Of a DNA stretch of 33,998 bases, positions 1-8,442 are shown piece by piece. Position 1 is the first letter of the stretch. Each line of letters opens with the position of its first letter. Origin of the DNA: Pseudomonadota bacterium (GTDB taxonomy: Bacteria > Pseudomonadota > Gammaproteobacteria > Burkholderiales > Burkholderiaceae_C); NCBI GenBank assembly GCA_021847345.1, contig JAJZTW010000046.1, positions 1 to 33,998 on the forward strand, written 5' to 3'. The notes below the pieces were generated by a model. The model saw only the letters and a program-made list of their open reading frames with translations, was not told the origin of the DNA and searched no databases. The translations under genes and the position numbers were made by a program.

Positions 1-2
1 AG

Positions 3-503
3 CGGGCCCGTGAACTTGCTCTGTTCAACCTGGCACTGGACAGCAAGCTGCGCGGCTGCGACCTTGTCGCTCTGCGAGTCCGCGATGTCTGCCATGGCGA
101 GGTCGTGGCCAGTCGTACCAGCGTGGTGCAGCAGAAGACCGGCCACCCCGTTCAGTTTGAGATCACCGCACCGACTCGGCAAGCTCTTGCATCCTGGATC
201 AAGGTCACCGGATTGCACGGCGACGATTACCTGTTTCCGAGCAGGAATCACGCATCCGCACATCTCGGGACGAGGCAGTACGCCAGGATCGTTCATGGAT
301 GGGTGGACGAAATCGGCCTGGATGGTCATGCGTATGGCACGCACTCCATGCGGCGCACCAAGGCAACGCTGATTTACCGCAAGACGAAGAACCTGCGTGC
401 CGTCCAGCTTCTGCTTGGCCACACCAAGCTGGAGAGCACGGTTCGCTACCTCGGCATCGAGGTAGAGGATGCGCTCGACATCGCTGAGCAGATCGAAATC
501 TGA
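3..503 (+). CDS. Tyrosine site-specific recombinase, 5' end outside window
   Basis: Catalytic domain of a phage-integrase/XerC-type tyrosine recombinase, which cuts and rejoins DNA through a covalent 3'-phosphotyrosine. The frame is open from base 3, so the start lies to the left of the window; 166 codons are visible. The catalytic residues are present in order: Arg in LRGCDLVALRVRD, then HSMRRTKATL (the H-x-x-R box), then LLGHTKLESTVRYLG with the conserved His and the nucleophilic Tyr near the C-terminus. It resembles a family of short (about 190-220 residue) integrases often carried by integrative elements and plasmids. No partner gene is visible. The C-terminus IEVEDALDIAEQIEI looks complete. 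Its presence beside several broken genes suggests that the left part of the window belongs to, or borders, a mobile region. Family call confident; the target site is unknown. Confidence 0.9.
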   Translation, partial: RARELALFNLALDSKLRGCDLVALRVRDVCHGEVVASRTSVVQQKTGHPVQFEITAPTRQALASWIKVTGLHGDDYLFPSRNHASAHLGTRQYARIVHGWVDEIGLDGHAYGTHSMRRTKATLIYRKTKNLRAVQLLLGHTKLESTVRYLGIEVEDALDIAEQIEI

Positions 504-646
504 GTGCAATGCCGAACCGGCTCCAGCCACCGCTGGAGTCGGTCAGGAGTGGTCCGATGCCGCCACCGACCAGATCGCGCGGATTGAACGAACGTCGATA
601 CCGAAGGCGACCCAAGTACTGACGCGGCTGCTCGGCCAAAGCAGGC

Positions 647-689
647 GCTGAGCGCGGCACATGAGAGCGACAGCAATGGCGCGCTCAGC
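647..689. repeat. 10-bp perfect inverted repeat downstream of the recombinase
   Basis: GCTGAGCGCG at 647-656 is matched by its reverse complement CGCGCTCAGC at 680-689, with 23 bases between. No T-run follows on either strand, so it is not a typical intrinsic terminator. It lies in the 306-base stretch 504-809, where I see no gene. It could be a recombinase binding or attachment site, or part of a decayed element. It does not show the RYYYAAC/GTTRRRY ends of an integron attC site. Confidence 0.5.
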
Positions 690-809
690 TGCCGCTGGCT
701 GCAAAGAATGCGTTATCGCCAGCCTGGACCTGGAAATCGTCGGACGGCATAGAGTATCGTTCAGCTTCGGCTTTGCCGACAGCCCTAGGGCACAGCGTCA
801 AGCATCAGC

Positions 810-1133
810 TCAGCAAGCACGGGGGCGTTGGTCACTCGGGCGAAGCCAGCCAGGCACTTCAGCGCCTAGTTCACAGGCGACTTTCATGGGCTTGGGCGCT
901 AGTCTCGTGCGCAAGCGTCGTGCAGCAAAACGAACCTGGTCCGTTCCGACGCTGTTCAATAGCCAACCGAACAGTCGCGCGTCGAGCGAGCTTTCAACGC
1001 GAACACCCATGAGGGTCCAGCTTGGAGGATCAATGAAGTCCACTGGCATGTCCTTGACGAGGTGATAGACCACGCGGCGAAGTCGAAGATAGCGTATCGC
1101 CAAGCCTAGAACGCTCGCCGTGAATTCGTTCAC
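810..1133 (-). CDS. Hypothetical protein, unrecognised
   Basis: A 107-codon reading frame, not recognised. I chose the GTG at 1133 because it is preceded by AGGGAAGG about six bases upstream, a good ribosome binding site; a further GTG at 1190 would add 19 residues. The predicted protein starts VNEFTASVLGLAIRYLRLRR and contains DMPVDFIDPPSWTLMGVRVE. It has no signal peptide, no membrane segment and no motif that I know. It is rich in Arg and Leu and could be a small DNA-associated protein, but that is speculation. It stands alone, tail to tail with the recombinase and 66 bases upstream of the 3' end of the CHAD gene on the same strand. It could also be a chance frame in decayed DNA. Confidence 0.35.
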   Translation of the reverse strand: MNEFTASVLGLAIRYLRLRRVVYHLVKDMPVDFIDPPSWTLMGVRVESSLDARLFGWLLNSVGTDQVRFAARRLRTRLAPKPMKVACELGAEVPGWLRPSDQRPRAC

Positions 1134-1199
1134 CGCTAGCCCTTCCCTGGTTCCCGATTTTTCGCTGCCCGGCGAAGTGCAGAGCGCCACTCTGTACGG

Positions 1200-2903
1200 T
1201 CACCACGGTGGCAGCACCTTCATGCTCCGGCGAAGGGACTTCTCCGCCTTGGTGATTGCCGGTGCCCGCCGCGCGGCGATCCAACCCAGCGCGAACCAGC
1301 GCCCGACGTCGTCGACCGCTTCCTGCAAGAGGTGATCCTCGGCGACCAGCAAGTCGGTGTACTGACCGATCGCCTCCTGCGCGGGGCGCAGCGCATCGAG
1401 GAAACGCTGCGCTTTTCGGCGGGGAAACAGCGATGCGACGAATTCAGCGCAATAGCGCAGACGCTTGAGTCGCTTGCGTGCCCGGTGCTGGCGTTCGACA
1501 TCGCTACGCGCGAATCGCTTCGCATCGCGTGACAGCTGGATGTGCATTTTCCTCAGATCGGCGCTTGCACGCTCGCGCGTCGCCGCTGCATCGGTACTCG
1601 CAGCAGCAGGCGGATCGCCTCGGTGGTTCCAGACGAATGCCTGCAAAGACAGCAACAGCGACGTGATCCGTGGGTCACGCGCAACCCTTTGCGGCGCAGC
1701 CTCGATCCCGCCTGTCGGCTTGAACTGAACGGCCGGACCGCCCGCCGCCGCGATGGCAGGGAAGACGGCGCATTGAAGGACGTCGAGATCACGTTGCGCG
1801 CCCAGACGGCGGAAAATTTCGGCCAGCGTTGGCTCCCAATTGGCGTCGACGTCAGGAGCCCATTCGGCAAACGCGCGCAGCGCAGCGCGCAGTCTGCGTA
1901 TGCCCACTCGCGCCTGATGCAGATGTTCAGCTCGACCTCGGCCCGCCGCCAGGGCGGCGACGTTGGGAACAATCTGCTGCAGGCTGTTCTCCACCATCGC
2001 CGCCAGCGCAGCGCTCGGTGGCATCCCCGCATCCAAGCGCAGCGCGCGCGCCAAGACAGCTTGTCCTCCGTCGCGCACGAACCCGGCACGCCAAGCGGTC
2101 TGATCCTCCCCCATCCACAGGCCAAAGCGCGGCGCAAGCTGCCGAGCCAGCTCGACCAGTCTCGACGCATCAGGCCCACGCAGCATCAGCGTGCCACCGC
2201 AGGAACCCCGATTCGCAGCCCGCGACCGCCAACGCGAAAACGTGAGTTCGACGTGACCGCCGGCGTGCCGCGTGGATCGCGCATGGATGTGCTCGACACA
2301 AACGGATTGCACGCTGAGCGGCGCTTCGGTGCCACCGACCGCACGCATCGCACGTTTGACCAACGCGTGGCTGGCATGACGCGTGAGGTCTCCTCGCGGC
2401 ACGCCCGCTGCAGCGCCCAGGACAACGTCATGCTGTTGGCCCGATTCCAGGCTGGATAGCTTCTGGTTCCAGACTCCACGCTCGCGCTGCAGCGCGAGCC
2501 CGAGCCCGGCGTGCGCCAAGTCGGCGGCGCTCGTATCGAGCCATAGGGTTTCGTGTTGCGATCGCACCCCGGTGCGCTGCATGACGAAACGCTCGACTTG
2601 CACCTGCCGCTCGCGAGGCACGCCAAGCCAAAGCTCGAACACCTGCACCGTGGGCGTGCCCGGCAAGGTCCACGGGACACTCAGCCGTCTCGCGGTTGTC
2701 GGCGGCGCGGCGATGCCGGGCGGCGCGTGGATCGTCGCAGCGTTGTCCGCCACCGGATCGCGCGTGCCGGCGGCTTGCAGCGCCTTGCGCGACGGCCGGT
2801 AGCGCTTCATCACGGCACGTATCGGTCTGCGCGTAGCAGTGCCAGTGTTGCGCTCGCTCGGTTGCCTTGTCGTGTCGCTTGTGTCGGACGGAGCCATCGG
2901 CAT
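1200..2903 (-). CDS. CYTH/CHAD domain protein (triphosphate/polyphosphate-associated)
   Basis: A 567-residue protein with an N-terminal CYTH domain (about residues 80-270) and a C-terminal CHAD domain (about 294-535). CYTH domains bind or hydrolyse inorganic triphosphate inside a beta tunnel. CHAD domains are helical, bind polyphosphate and can target proteins to polyphosphate granules. The CHAD signature is clear: HLHQARVGIRRLRAALRAF, then a second HRARKRLKRLRY repeat. The CYTH part keeps the LWLDTSAADLAHAGLGLALQRE strand pair, but the usual N-terminal ExExK reads FELWL, so triphosphatase activity is doubtful. The ATG at 2903 has GGGGAG six bases upstream; starts at 2951 (ATG) or 2978 (TTG) would only add low-complexity sequence. 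It follows the patatin gene on the same strand with a 71-base gap, so co-transcription is likely. Confidence 0.85.
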   Translation of the reverse strand: MPMAPSDTSDTTRQPSERNTGTATRRPIRAVMKRYRPSRKALQAAGTRDPVADNAATIHAPPGIAAPPTTARRLSVPWTLPGTPTVQVFELWLGVPRERQVQVERFVMQRTGVRSQHETLWLDTSAADLAHAGLGLALQRERGVWNQKLSSLESGQQHDVVLGAAAGVPRGDLTRHASHALVKRAMRAVGGTEAPLSVQSVCVEHIHARSTRHAGGHVELTFSRWRSRAANRGSCGGTLMLRGPDASRLVELARQLAPRFGLWMGEDQTAWRAGFVRDGGQAVLARALRLDAGMPPSAALAAMVENSLQQIVPNVAALAAGRGRAEHLHQARVGIRRLRAALRAFAEWAPDVDANWEPTLAEIFRRLGAQRDLDVLQCAVFPAIAAAGGPAVQFKPTGGIEAAPQRVARDPRITSLLLSLQAFVWNHRGDPPAAASTDAAATRERASADLRKMHIQLSRDAKRFARSDVERQHRARKRLKRLRYCAEFVASLFPRRKAQRFLDALRPAQEAIGQYTDLLVAEDHLLQEAVDDVGRWFALGWIAARRAPAITKAEKSLRRSMKVLPPW

Positions 2904-2974
2904 GGGTTGGGTTGCTCCCCGCATTTTCGACAATGAGTACGCCTTTGTCATCTCGCGGAAGGCGCATGCGAGGC

Positions 2975-4003
2975 TCAATCTTTCTTCCCGTGCATCGCCA
3001 TGGTCGAACGTCGCCCGACCGCGGCGCCGTGCTCGATCATCCAGCGCCGCGCGTGCTCGCGGCCCAGATCGCGCAGTCGGTGGAAAAAACCCAGCTGGAT
3101 GGACCAGCGGGTGTGTTCGCCGAACTCGGCCAAGAGATCGCCGCCGTCGACGCAGTGCAGCCTGGCGCGCATCAGCTTGCGCTCCAGGCGCCCACGGGGC
3201 CAGAGCGTGCCGCCAAGCCGGCTGCGGGCTTCATGCAGCACTTGCAACTCGCGGCCCAGCGGGCCGCCGAACGCCAGTTCCATCATGCGCGCGCGAATGC
3301 CCTCGGCGCTGCGCGGCGCGGAGCCCAGGTCCAGCGTGCTCAGCAGCACGAGCAGGGTGTCGGCGCAGCGCTCGTCAAAGACCAGGGGCAGCAGCGGAGG
3401 GTTGGCGGCAAAGCCGCCGTCCCAATAAGGCTGGCCGTCGATGTCGACGGCATGATGCACGTTCGGCAGGCAGGTCGATGCAAGCAGCGCCTGCAGGCTC
3501 AAGTCGGCGTTGCGAGACAGGCGCAGCCGCCCGCTGCCGGCGTGCGTGGCGGCGATGTACAGGCGTGGCGCTGCGCGATCGCGCAATCGATCGAAATCGA
3601 CCAGCCGCCCGAGCAGCTCGCGCAAGGGGTTCAGGTCCAGCGGGTTGAATTGGTACGGGGACAGCATCTGGGCCCACTGCAGTGCCAGGCGCATTGGTGG
3701 TGTCAGGCCCCCCTCGTGACCTGCGCGCGCGGTCACCGTCAAAGGCACACACGCCGCTAGACGCGTCCAGAATTCCTGCAGCTGTTCGCGCGCGCCGTCC
3801 GTACCGCCTTGCTGCAGCCCCTGGGCCAGCATCACCGCGTTGATCGCACCAGCGCTGCTGCCGCTGAGCGCTGGGATGGTCCAGCGGCCGTCTTCCAGCA
3901 AGGCGTCGATCACGCCCCAGGTGAATGCGCCGTGCGCGCCACCACCCTGCAAGGCCAGGTTCAGTGCGACACGGCGGCGCCCCAGCAACGCTTGGAGTTT
4001 CAT
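2975..4003 (-). CDS. Patatin-like phospholipase
   Basis: A 342-residue lipid acyl hydrolase of the patatin/RssA family, which uses a Ser-Asp dyad to release fatty acids from phospholipids or other esters. All elements are visible: the oxyanion loop GGGAHG near residue 20, the nucleophile elbow GSSAG near residue 48, and the catalytic Asp in DGGFAANPP near residue 193. There is no signal peptide, so a cytoplasmic or inner-membrane location is expected. The ATG at 4003 has GAGGTG about nine bases upstream. It is the promoter-proximal partner of the CYTH/CHAD gene. In polyester- and polyphosphate-storing Burkholderiales both families can be linked to storage granules, so a granule-surface role is possible, but that is inference only. 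Confidence 0.92.
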   Translation of the reverse strand: MKLQALLGRRRVALNLALQGGGAHGAFTWGVIDALLEDGRWTIPALSGSSAGAINAVMLAQGLQQGGTDGAREQLQEFWTRLAACVPLTVTARAGHEGGLTPPMRLALQWAQMLSPYQFNPLDLNPLRELLGRLVDFDRLRDRAAPRLYIAATHAGSGRLRLSRNADLSLQALLASTCLPNVHHAVDIDGQPYWDGGFAANPPLLPLVFDERCADTLLVLLSTLDLGSAPRSAEGIRARMMELAFGGPLGRELQVLHEARSRLGGTLWPRGRLERKLMRARLHCVDGGDLLAEFGEHTRWSIQLGFFHRLRDLGREHARRWMIEHGAAVGRRSTMAMHGKKD

Positions 4004-4111
4004 CGCTTGCCCACCTCGTGGACGCTCGAGGTCGAGGAAGACATGTGACAGCGATGTGCGGCCCCCACGGCACTGCCGATGACCGAGCTTTTCCCGTTCG
4101 ACCTGCCGCGT

Positions 4112-5203
4112 TCAGCGGCCCAGCACTTCGACGCAGCCTCGAGAGCAGGCTGAGTCTCCTGCCGCTACCGGCACGAACACCCGGCCGCTGCGTGGGTCGA
4201 CCGCGACCGAGTGCGCTTTGAGTCCGCTTGCAACATTGCCTGACCACTGCAGCGAGCGGGCTGAAATAACGCCAAGTACCGGCCCTCCGGGATTTGCCGC
4301 AGCGGCTAGTACGAACACACCGAGCCGGCGATCGTAGCCGACCTCGTCAGAACCGCCGACCTGGCCGAAGCGCTTCACCAGAGAGCCGTCGTGCGTGTCA
4401 ATGACAAGCGACTGTGCCGGAAATCCGGCCGCCACTGCGTCGTCGCTGCATCCCACGAGTAGGTGATCCCCCGGTCCCAGCGCAAGACCGGCAGGCATGC
4501 AATCGGCAACCGGCCACACGGTGCGCAGTCGGGCTCTGCGCGGGTCGATGACCGCGATGCCGCCTCGCGCAGCCACGCCATCGAGCTCGGGGATCGCCAG
4601 GTAGACGTCGCCCGTGCGCTGATCCCACAGTGGTTGCTCGAGCCCGTTCGTGGCACGGGGCAGAGTGATCCGGCCTAGTACCGGATAGGGTGCTCGGGTT
4701 GAGATCAGCGTGACGAACGCAGGGCGATCGGCATTGTTTGCGGCGATCACGAGATGGTCACGCGTGTCGACGGTCAGCTCGTCGACTCGATGGCGGCCCC
4801 CGGTCGCTACCGACGCGACGACGCGCCGGGTTCGCAGGTCAGCAATCTTCACGCTGCTGTCGCCGTCTCCCGCCCAGACCTGGTCGGCACCGACGATGTG
4901 CACTCCGTTCGGCCCACCCCGGTGATCGGGGCGATTGCCGGCGAAACCGCCGATGCGACCGAGATTGCGCAGTGTGGCGACATCGATCAGGTCGACCCCG
5001 GCATTCGAGCGGTCGGCCAGCGCATACACGCCGTCACCGACATCGCCGATATCGAAGCTTTTCAGGGGTTGGTCGGGAAGATCAACAGTGGCCACCCGAT
5101 GCAGCGGGGGCGCGGACGCGGCGGCGAATGCGCCTCCGCCGCACAGGGCGACGACGGCGACAAAGGCGACGATTCGGGAGAGTTGCATGGTGGTTTCTGG
5201 CAT
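4112..5203 (-). CDS. Secreted YncE-like beta-propeller protein
   Basis: A 363-residue exported protein. A signal peptide (MQLSRIVAFVAVVALCGGGAFA) is followed by repeated blades of the type VYALADRSNAGVDLIDVAT, VWAGDGDSSVKIADLRTRRVVASV and VYLAIPELDGVAARGGIAVIDP. This is the pattern of a YVTN/NHL-type periplasmic propeller related to YncE. Such proteins are mostly scaffolds or binders with no known reaction. The ATG at 5203 is taken with GGAA seven bases upstream; the ATG at 5188 would also leave a full signal peptide. Cysteines near the C-terminus (SACSRGCVEV) could form a disulfide. It is divergent from the propeller-phosphoesterase and TonB receptor genes. In E. coli yncE lies beside the TonB receptor gene yncD, so the association is a familiar one. 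The ligand is unknown. Confidence 0.8.
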   Translation of the reverse strand: MPETTMQLSRIVAFVAVVALCGGGAFAAASAPPLHRVATVDLPDQPLKSFDIGDVGDGVYALADRSNAGVDLIDVATLRNLGRIGGFAGNRPDHRGGPNGVHIVGADQVWAGDGDSSVKIADLRTRRVVASVATGGRHRVDELTVDTRDHLVIAANNADRPAFVTLISTRAPYPVLGRITLPRATNGLEQPLWDQRTGDVYLAIPELDGVAARGGIAVIDPRRARLRTVWPVADCMPAGLALGPGDHLLVGCSDDAVAAGFPAQSLVIDTHDGSLVKRFGQVGGSDEVGYDRRLGVFVLAAAANPGGPVLGVISARSLQWSGNVASGLKAHSVAVDPRSGRVFVPVAAGDSACSRGCVEVLGR

Positions 5204-5469
5204 CGTGGTTCCAGCACGCGATAGTGGCAATGCAACATGAAGGCCCCGTGACCGGGGTGCGGCCGAACGACGCCCCACCACCTTACCGACGTCTAAAAAA
5301 ACCCATCACGGATTTGACACCTTACCCGCCTAAGGTTCGACTGCTCGCGCCCGTGTCCTCGGGTAACCGTGCGTGAGTGGACGCATCACCTGTAACGCTC
5401 GCCCGACCTGCCGCCGCTGCCGCTGTCCGGATCCAGGCAGCCCATAGTGCTCCGACCAAGGAAGTCCCC
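5204..5469. promoter_or_regulatory. Divergent intergenic region with a possible promoter
   Basis: Spacer between two divergent exported-protein genes. A TTGACA at 5314-5319 is a perfect -35 hexamer for the plus strand, but the 17-base-spaced -10 (TCGACT) is poor. An inverted repeat CCTTA-N6-TAAGG at 5320-5335 overlaps this position and could be an operator. AAGGAAG ends five bases before the ATG at 5470 and decides that start. No coding sequence is evident here. Confidence 0.3.
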
Positions 5470-8352
5470 ATGCTTTCCACCCAGCGTTTATCCTGCTTGG
5501 CCGTCGCGATCGCCGCGGCGATCGGCGCCCCGGCCACCGCGTCGGGCTTCGAGTCCCAGGCCCGTCCCCATGCGGTCTCCGACCGTGACGACGCGTTCCC
5601 GCGCGGCACCATGCTCCCCACGGGGGTGCGCATCACGCCGACGGCTGCCCCCGGAGCCACCTATCAGTTGCTCGACCCCGGGCTGCCCAGCGGGGTGAAG
5701 GCCGGTTACGCTGACTCGGAGGCGCTGAGCCCGGACGGCAGGACCCTGCTGGTCCTGACCAGTGGCTACAACTACGTGGTCGACGCCAACGGCAAGTTCC
5801 TGCCCCAGCAATCGACCCAGTTCATCTTCGTCTACGACGTCAGCAGCGGTCGCGCGGTGAGCAAGCAGGTGCTCCCCGTGTCCAACAGTTTCGTGGGCAT
5901 CGCGTTCTCGCCCGACGGCAACGAGTTCTACGTCCCCGGCGCCGGCGAGGACGACGTACATGTGTTCGACCGCACCAACGGCGTATGGGCGGAGTCTGGC
6001 GCGCCGATTTCCCTGGGCCACAAGAGCGGCAACGGCCTGGCGCAGAAGCCGCTTGCCAGCGGCATCGCCGTGACGGCCGACGGCAGCCGCGCGGTGGTGG
6101 TCAACGAGTACAACGACTCGGTGTCGATCATCAACCTGGCCACGCGATCGGTGGTGGCCGAGCAGGACCTGCGCCCGGGCAAGAGCGGTGGTCCGAGCGG
6201 GGTTTCGGGCGGCCAGTATCCGGATGCGGTGGCGATCGTCGGCAACCGGACCGCCTACGTTAGCAGCGAACTCGACCGGCAGATCGTCGTGCTGGACATT
6301 TCCGGGGCCACTCCGGCCGTGATCGGACGCATCGCCGTGCCGGGCAACCCGAACAAGATGGTGCTCGACCACGCGCAGGACCGCCTGTATGTCGCCTCCG
6401 ACAATGCCGACGTCGTCTCGGTCATCGATACCACCACGAATCGTCTGCTCGGCACGGTGGGGACGCTGGCACCGCACAGCGTGATGTCGGCCGAGCAGGC
6501 CCGCTACAAGGGCGCATCGCCCGACGGGCTGGCGATCTCCCCCGATGACAGCACGCTGTACGTGACCAACCGCGGCACCGATTCGGTGGCCGTGATCTCG
6601 CTGCAGGGGCGCATGCCGAGGGTCACCGGCCTGATTCCGACCGGATGGTCGCCCTCCGACGTGCGGGTGTCGGCGGACGGCCGCATGCTCTACGTCAGCA
6701 ACGCCAAGACCGATCCCGGTCCCAATCCGGGGAACTGCCTGGGCTATGAGACGGTGCCTTGCCCGGTGCCGAACTCGCCGGTGACCTTCGCGCCCAACCA
6801 GTACATCCTGAACCTCACCGGGTCGGCGCTGCTGAGCCTGCCGGTGCCGCACGAGGACAGCCTGGAGAGCCTGACCCGCCAGGTCGCGCTCAACAATCGC
6901 TTCGACCGCGTGCCCAGCGAGGCCGACCTGCGCACCATGCATTGGCTGCGCGCGCATATCCATCACGTGATCTACATCGTCAAGGAAAACCGTACCTACG
7001 ACCAGGTGCTGGGTGACCTCGGCAAAGGCAACGGAGACCCGTCGCTGGCCGAGTTCCCGTGGACCACGACTCCCAACCAGCATGCGCTGGCGGCCCACTT
7101 CGTGGACCTCGACAATTTCTACGATCCGGGCGACGTCAGTGGCAACGGCTGGCCCTGGAGCACGTCCGGGCGCGAATCCGACGACGGCGCCAAGATGCTG
7201 CCGCCGAACTACGCCGGCAACGGCGGCGGAGGTTCCTACGATTGGGAAGGCGACAACCGCAACGTCGACGTCGGCTTGAGCGGCGCGGCGCGTATTGCCG
7301 CCGACCCGCTGGCCGCCTCGCTCGACCCGGATACGCTGCCGGCCGCGAGCAACGTGGCCGCGCCGGACGGCCCGGACCCCGGCGAGCAGCAGCAGGGCTA
7401 CCTCTGGAACTCGGCGCTGCGCGCCGGGCTGTCGGTGCGCAACTACGGCTTCATGCTCGACCTGACCCGCTATCACCTGGACGGGACTCCGTACGCATCG
7501 CTGGCGATCCCGCTCGACACCAACGCCGCCGCGGACCAGCGCACGGTGGCGTTCCCCGCCAACCCGCAACTGGTAGGAAGGACCGATCCGTACTTCCGCG
7601 GCTTCGATACCCGGTTCCCGGACTTCTACCGTGAGAAGGAGTGGGAGCGCGAGTTCTCCGGCTACGTGGCCCACCACGACATGCCTAACCTCATGCTGGT
7701 GCGCTTCATGATGGACCACACTGGCAGTTTCTCCAGCGCAATCGATGGCGACAATACGCCCGAGACCCAGGTGGCGGACAACGACTACGCGGTCGGTCGC
7801 CTGGTGCAGGCGGTGGCACACAGTCCCTACGCCGACAGCACCCTGATCTTCGTCGTGGAAGACGACGCGCAGGACGGCCCCGACCATGTGGACGCCCACC
7901 GCAGTATCGCGTTCGTCGTCGGGCCGTACGTGCGCAAGGATGCGGTGGTCCACCGCCACTACACCACGGTGAACATGCTGCGGACGATCACCGACGTGCT
8001 CGGCATCGATCATCTGGGGCAGTTCGATGCCGACGCCGCGCCCATGGCCGCAGTCTTCGACACGTCGCCGGGCAACGCGGCCTGGAGCTACACCGCGACA
8101 GCCTCGAGCCTGCTCGCGGGCACCTCGCTGCCGCTGCCCGCGGGCACGACCTTTGCGGCCACGACGAAGCCCACGCATGACATGGCCTACTGGGCCGCGC
8201 TGACCAAGGGTTTCGACTTCGACGAGGAAGACAAGGTCAACGCGGGTGTCTACAACCGCGTCCTGTGGAAGGGGTTGATGCACGGCAAGGCGTACCCGAC
8301 CGTGCGCGACGAGCAGGCCGCGGCGAACGCCCCGGCGGACAAGAAGTCCTGA
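5470..8352 (+). CDS. Secreted beta-propeller/phosphoesterase fusion protein
   Basis: A 960-residue exported protein. Residues 1-26 are a signal peptide ending in ATASG. Residues about 60-440 are YVTN-type propeller blades (for example LYVASDNADVVSVIDTTTNRLLG and LYVTNRGTDSVAVIS). Residues about 495-860 are a phosphoesterase-family (phospholipase C/acid phosphatase superfamily) domain with the motif IVKENRTYDQVLGDLG (about 500-516), DNFYDPGDVSGNGWPW (about 547), MDHTGSF (about 747) and EDDAQDGPDHVDAHRS (about 796), which carry the Glu/Asp/His metal ligands and nucleophile region. It probably hydrolyses a phosphate mono- or diester outside the cytoplasm. The start is set by AAGGAAG upstream and by the signal peptide. 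It lies 90 bases before the TonB receptor gene, so released product may be imported through it. The exact substrate is not known. Confidence 0.88.
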   Translation: MLSTQRLSCLAVAIAAAIGAPATASGFESQARPHAVSDRDDAFPRGTMLPTGVRITPTAAPGATYQLLDPGLPSGVKAGYADSEALSPDGRTLLVLTSGYNYVVDANGKFLPQQSTQFIFVYDVSSGRAVSKQVLPVSNSFVGIAFSPDGNEFYVPGAGEDDVHVFDRTNGVWAESGAPISLGHKSGNGLAQKPLASGIAVTADGSRAVVVNEYNDSVSIINLATRSVVAEQDLRPGKSGGPSGVSGGQYPDAVAIVGNRTAYVSSELDRQIVVLDISGATPAVIGRIAVPGNPNKMVLDHAQDRLYVASDNADVVSVIDTTTNRLLGTVGTLAPHSVMSAEQARYKGASPDGLAISPDDSTLYVTNRGTDSVAVISLQGRMPRVTGLIPTGWSPSDVRVSADGRMLYVSNAKTDPGPNPGNCLGYETVPCPVPNSPVTFAPNQYILNLTGSALLSLPVPHEDSLESLTRQVALNNRFDRVPSEADLRTMHWLRAHIHHVIYIVKENRTYDQVLGDLGKGNGDPSLAEFPWTTTPNQHALAAHFVDLDNFYDPGDVSGNGWPWSTSGRESDDGAKMLPPNYAGNGGGGSYDWEGDNRNVDVGLSGAARIAADPLAASLDPDTLPAASNVAAPDGPDPGEQQQGYLWNSALRAGLSVRNYGFMLDLTRYHLDGTPYASLAIPLDTNAAADQRTVAFPANPQLVGRTDPYFRGFDTRFPDFYREKEWEREFSGYVAHHDMPNLMLVRFMMDHTGSFSSAIDGDNTPETQVADNDYAVGRLVQAVAHSPYADSTLIFVVEDDAQDGPDHVDAHRSIAFVVGPYVRKDAVVHRHYTTVNMLRTITDVLGIDHLGQFDADAAPMAAVFDTSPGNAAWSYTATASSLLAGTSLPLPAGTTFAATTKPTHDMAYWAALTKGFDFDEEDKVNAGVYNRVLWKGLMHGKAYPTVRDEQAAANAPADKKS

Positions 8353-8363
8353 CGTGACCCTCC

Positions 8364-8388
8364 CGGGGTCGGGCCATGCCCGACCCCG
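8364..8388 (+). other. Intercistronic hairpin between phosphoesterase and TonB receptor
   Basis: CGGGGTCGGG (8364-8373), a five-base loop, and CCCGACCCCG (8379-8388) form a perfect 10-bp GC stem eleven bases after the phosphoesterase stop. No T-run follows, so it is more likely an RNA-stabilising or partially attenuating element than a full terminator. Confidence 0.6.
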
Positions 8389-8442
8389 GCGCCGATCTCG
8401 ACCCCGGCGCGCACGCGCCGGCATCCGCCCTGCAAGCCTTCG

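Noticed and set aside
504..809. Integron attC site or gene cassette after the recombinase
   Set aside because: No RYYYAAC/GTTRRRY core pair is present, and the recombinase lacks the IntI-specific insertion in the part visible.
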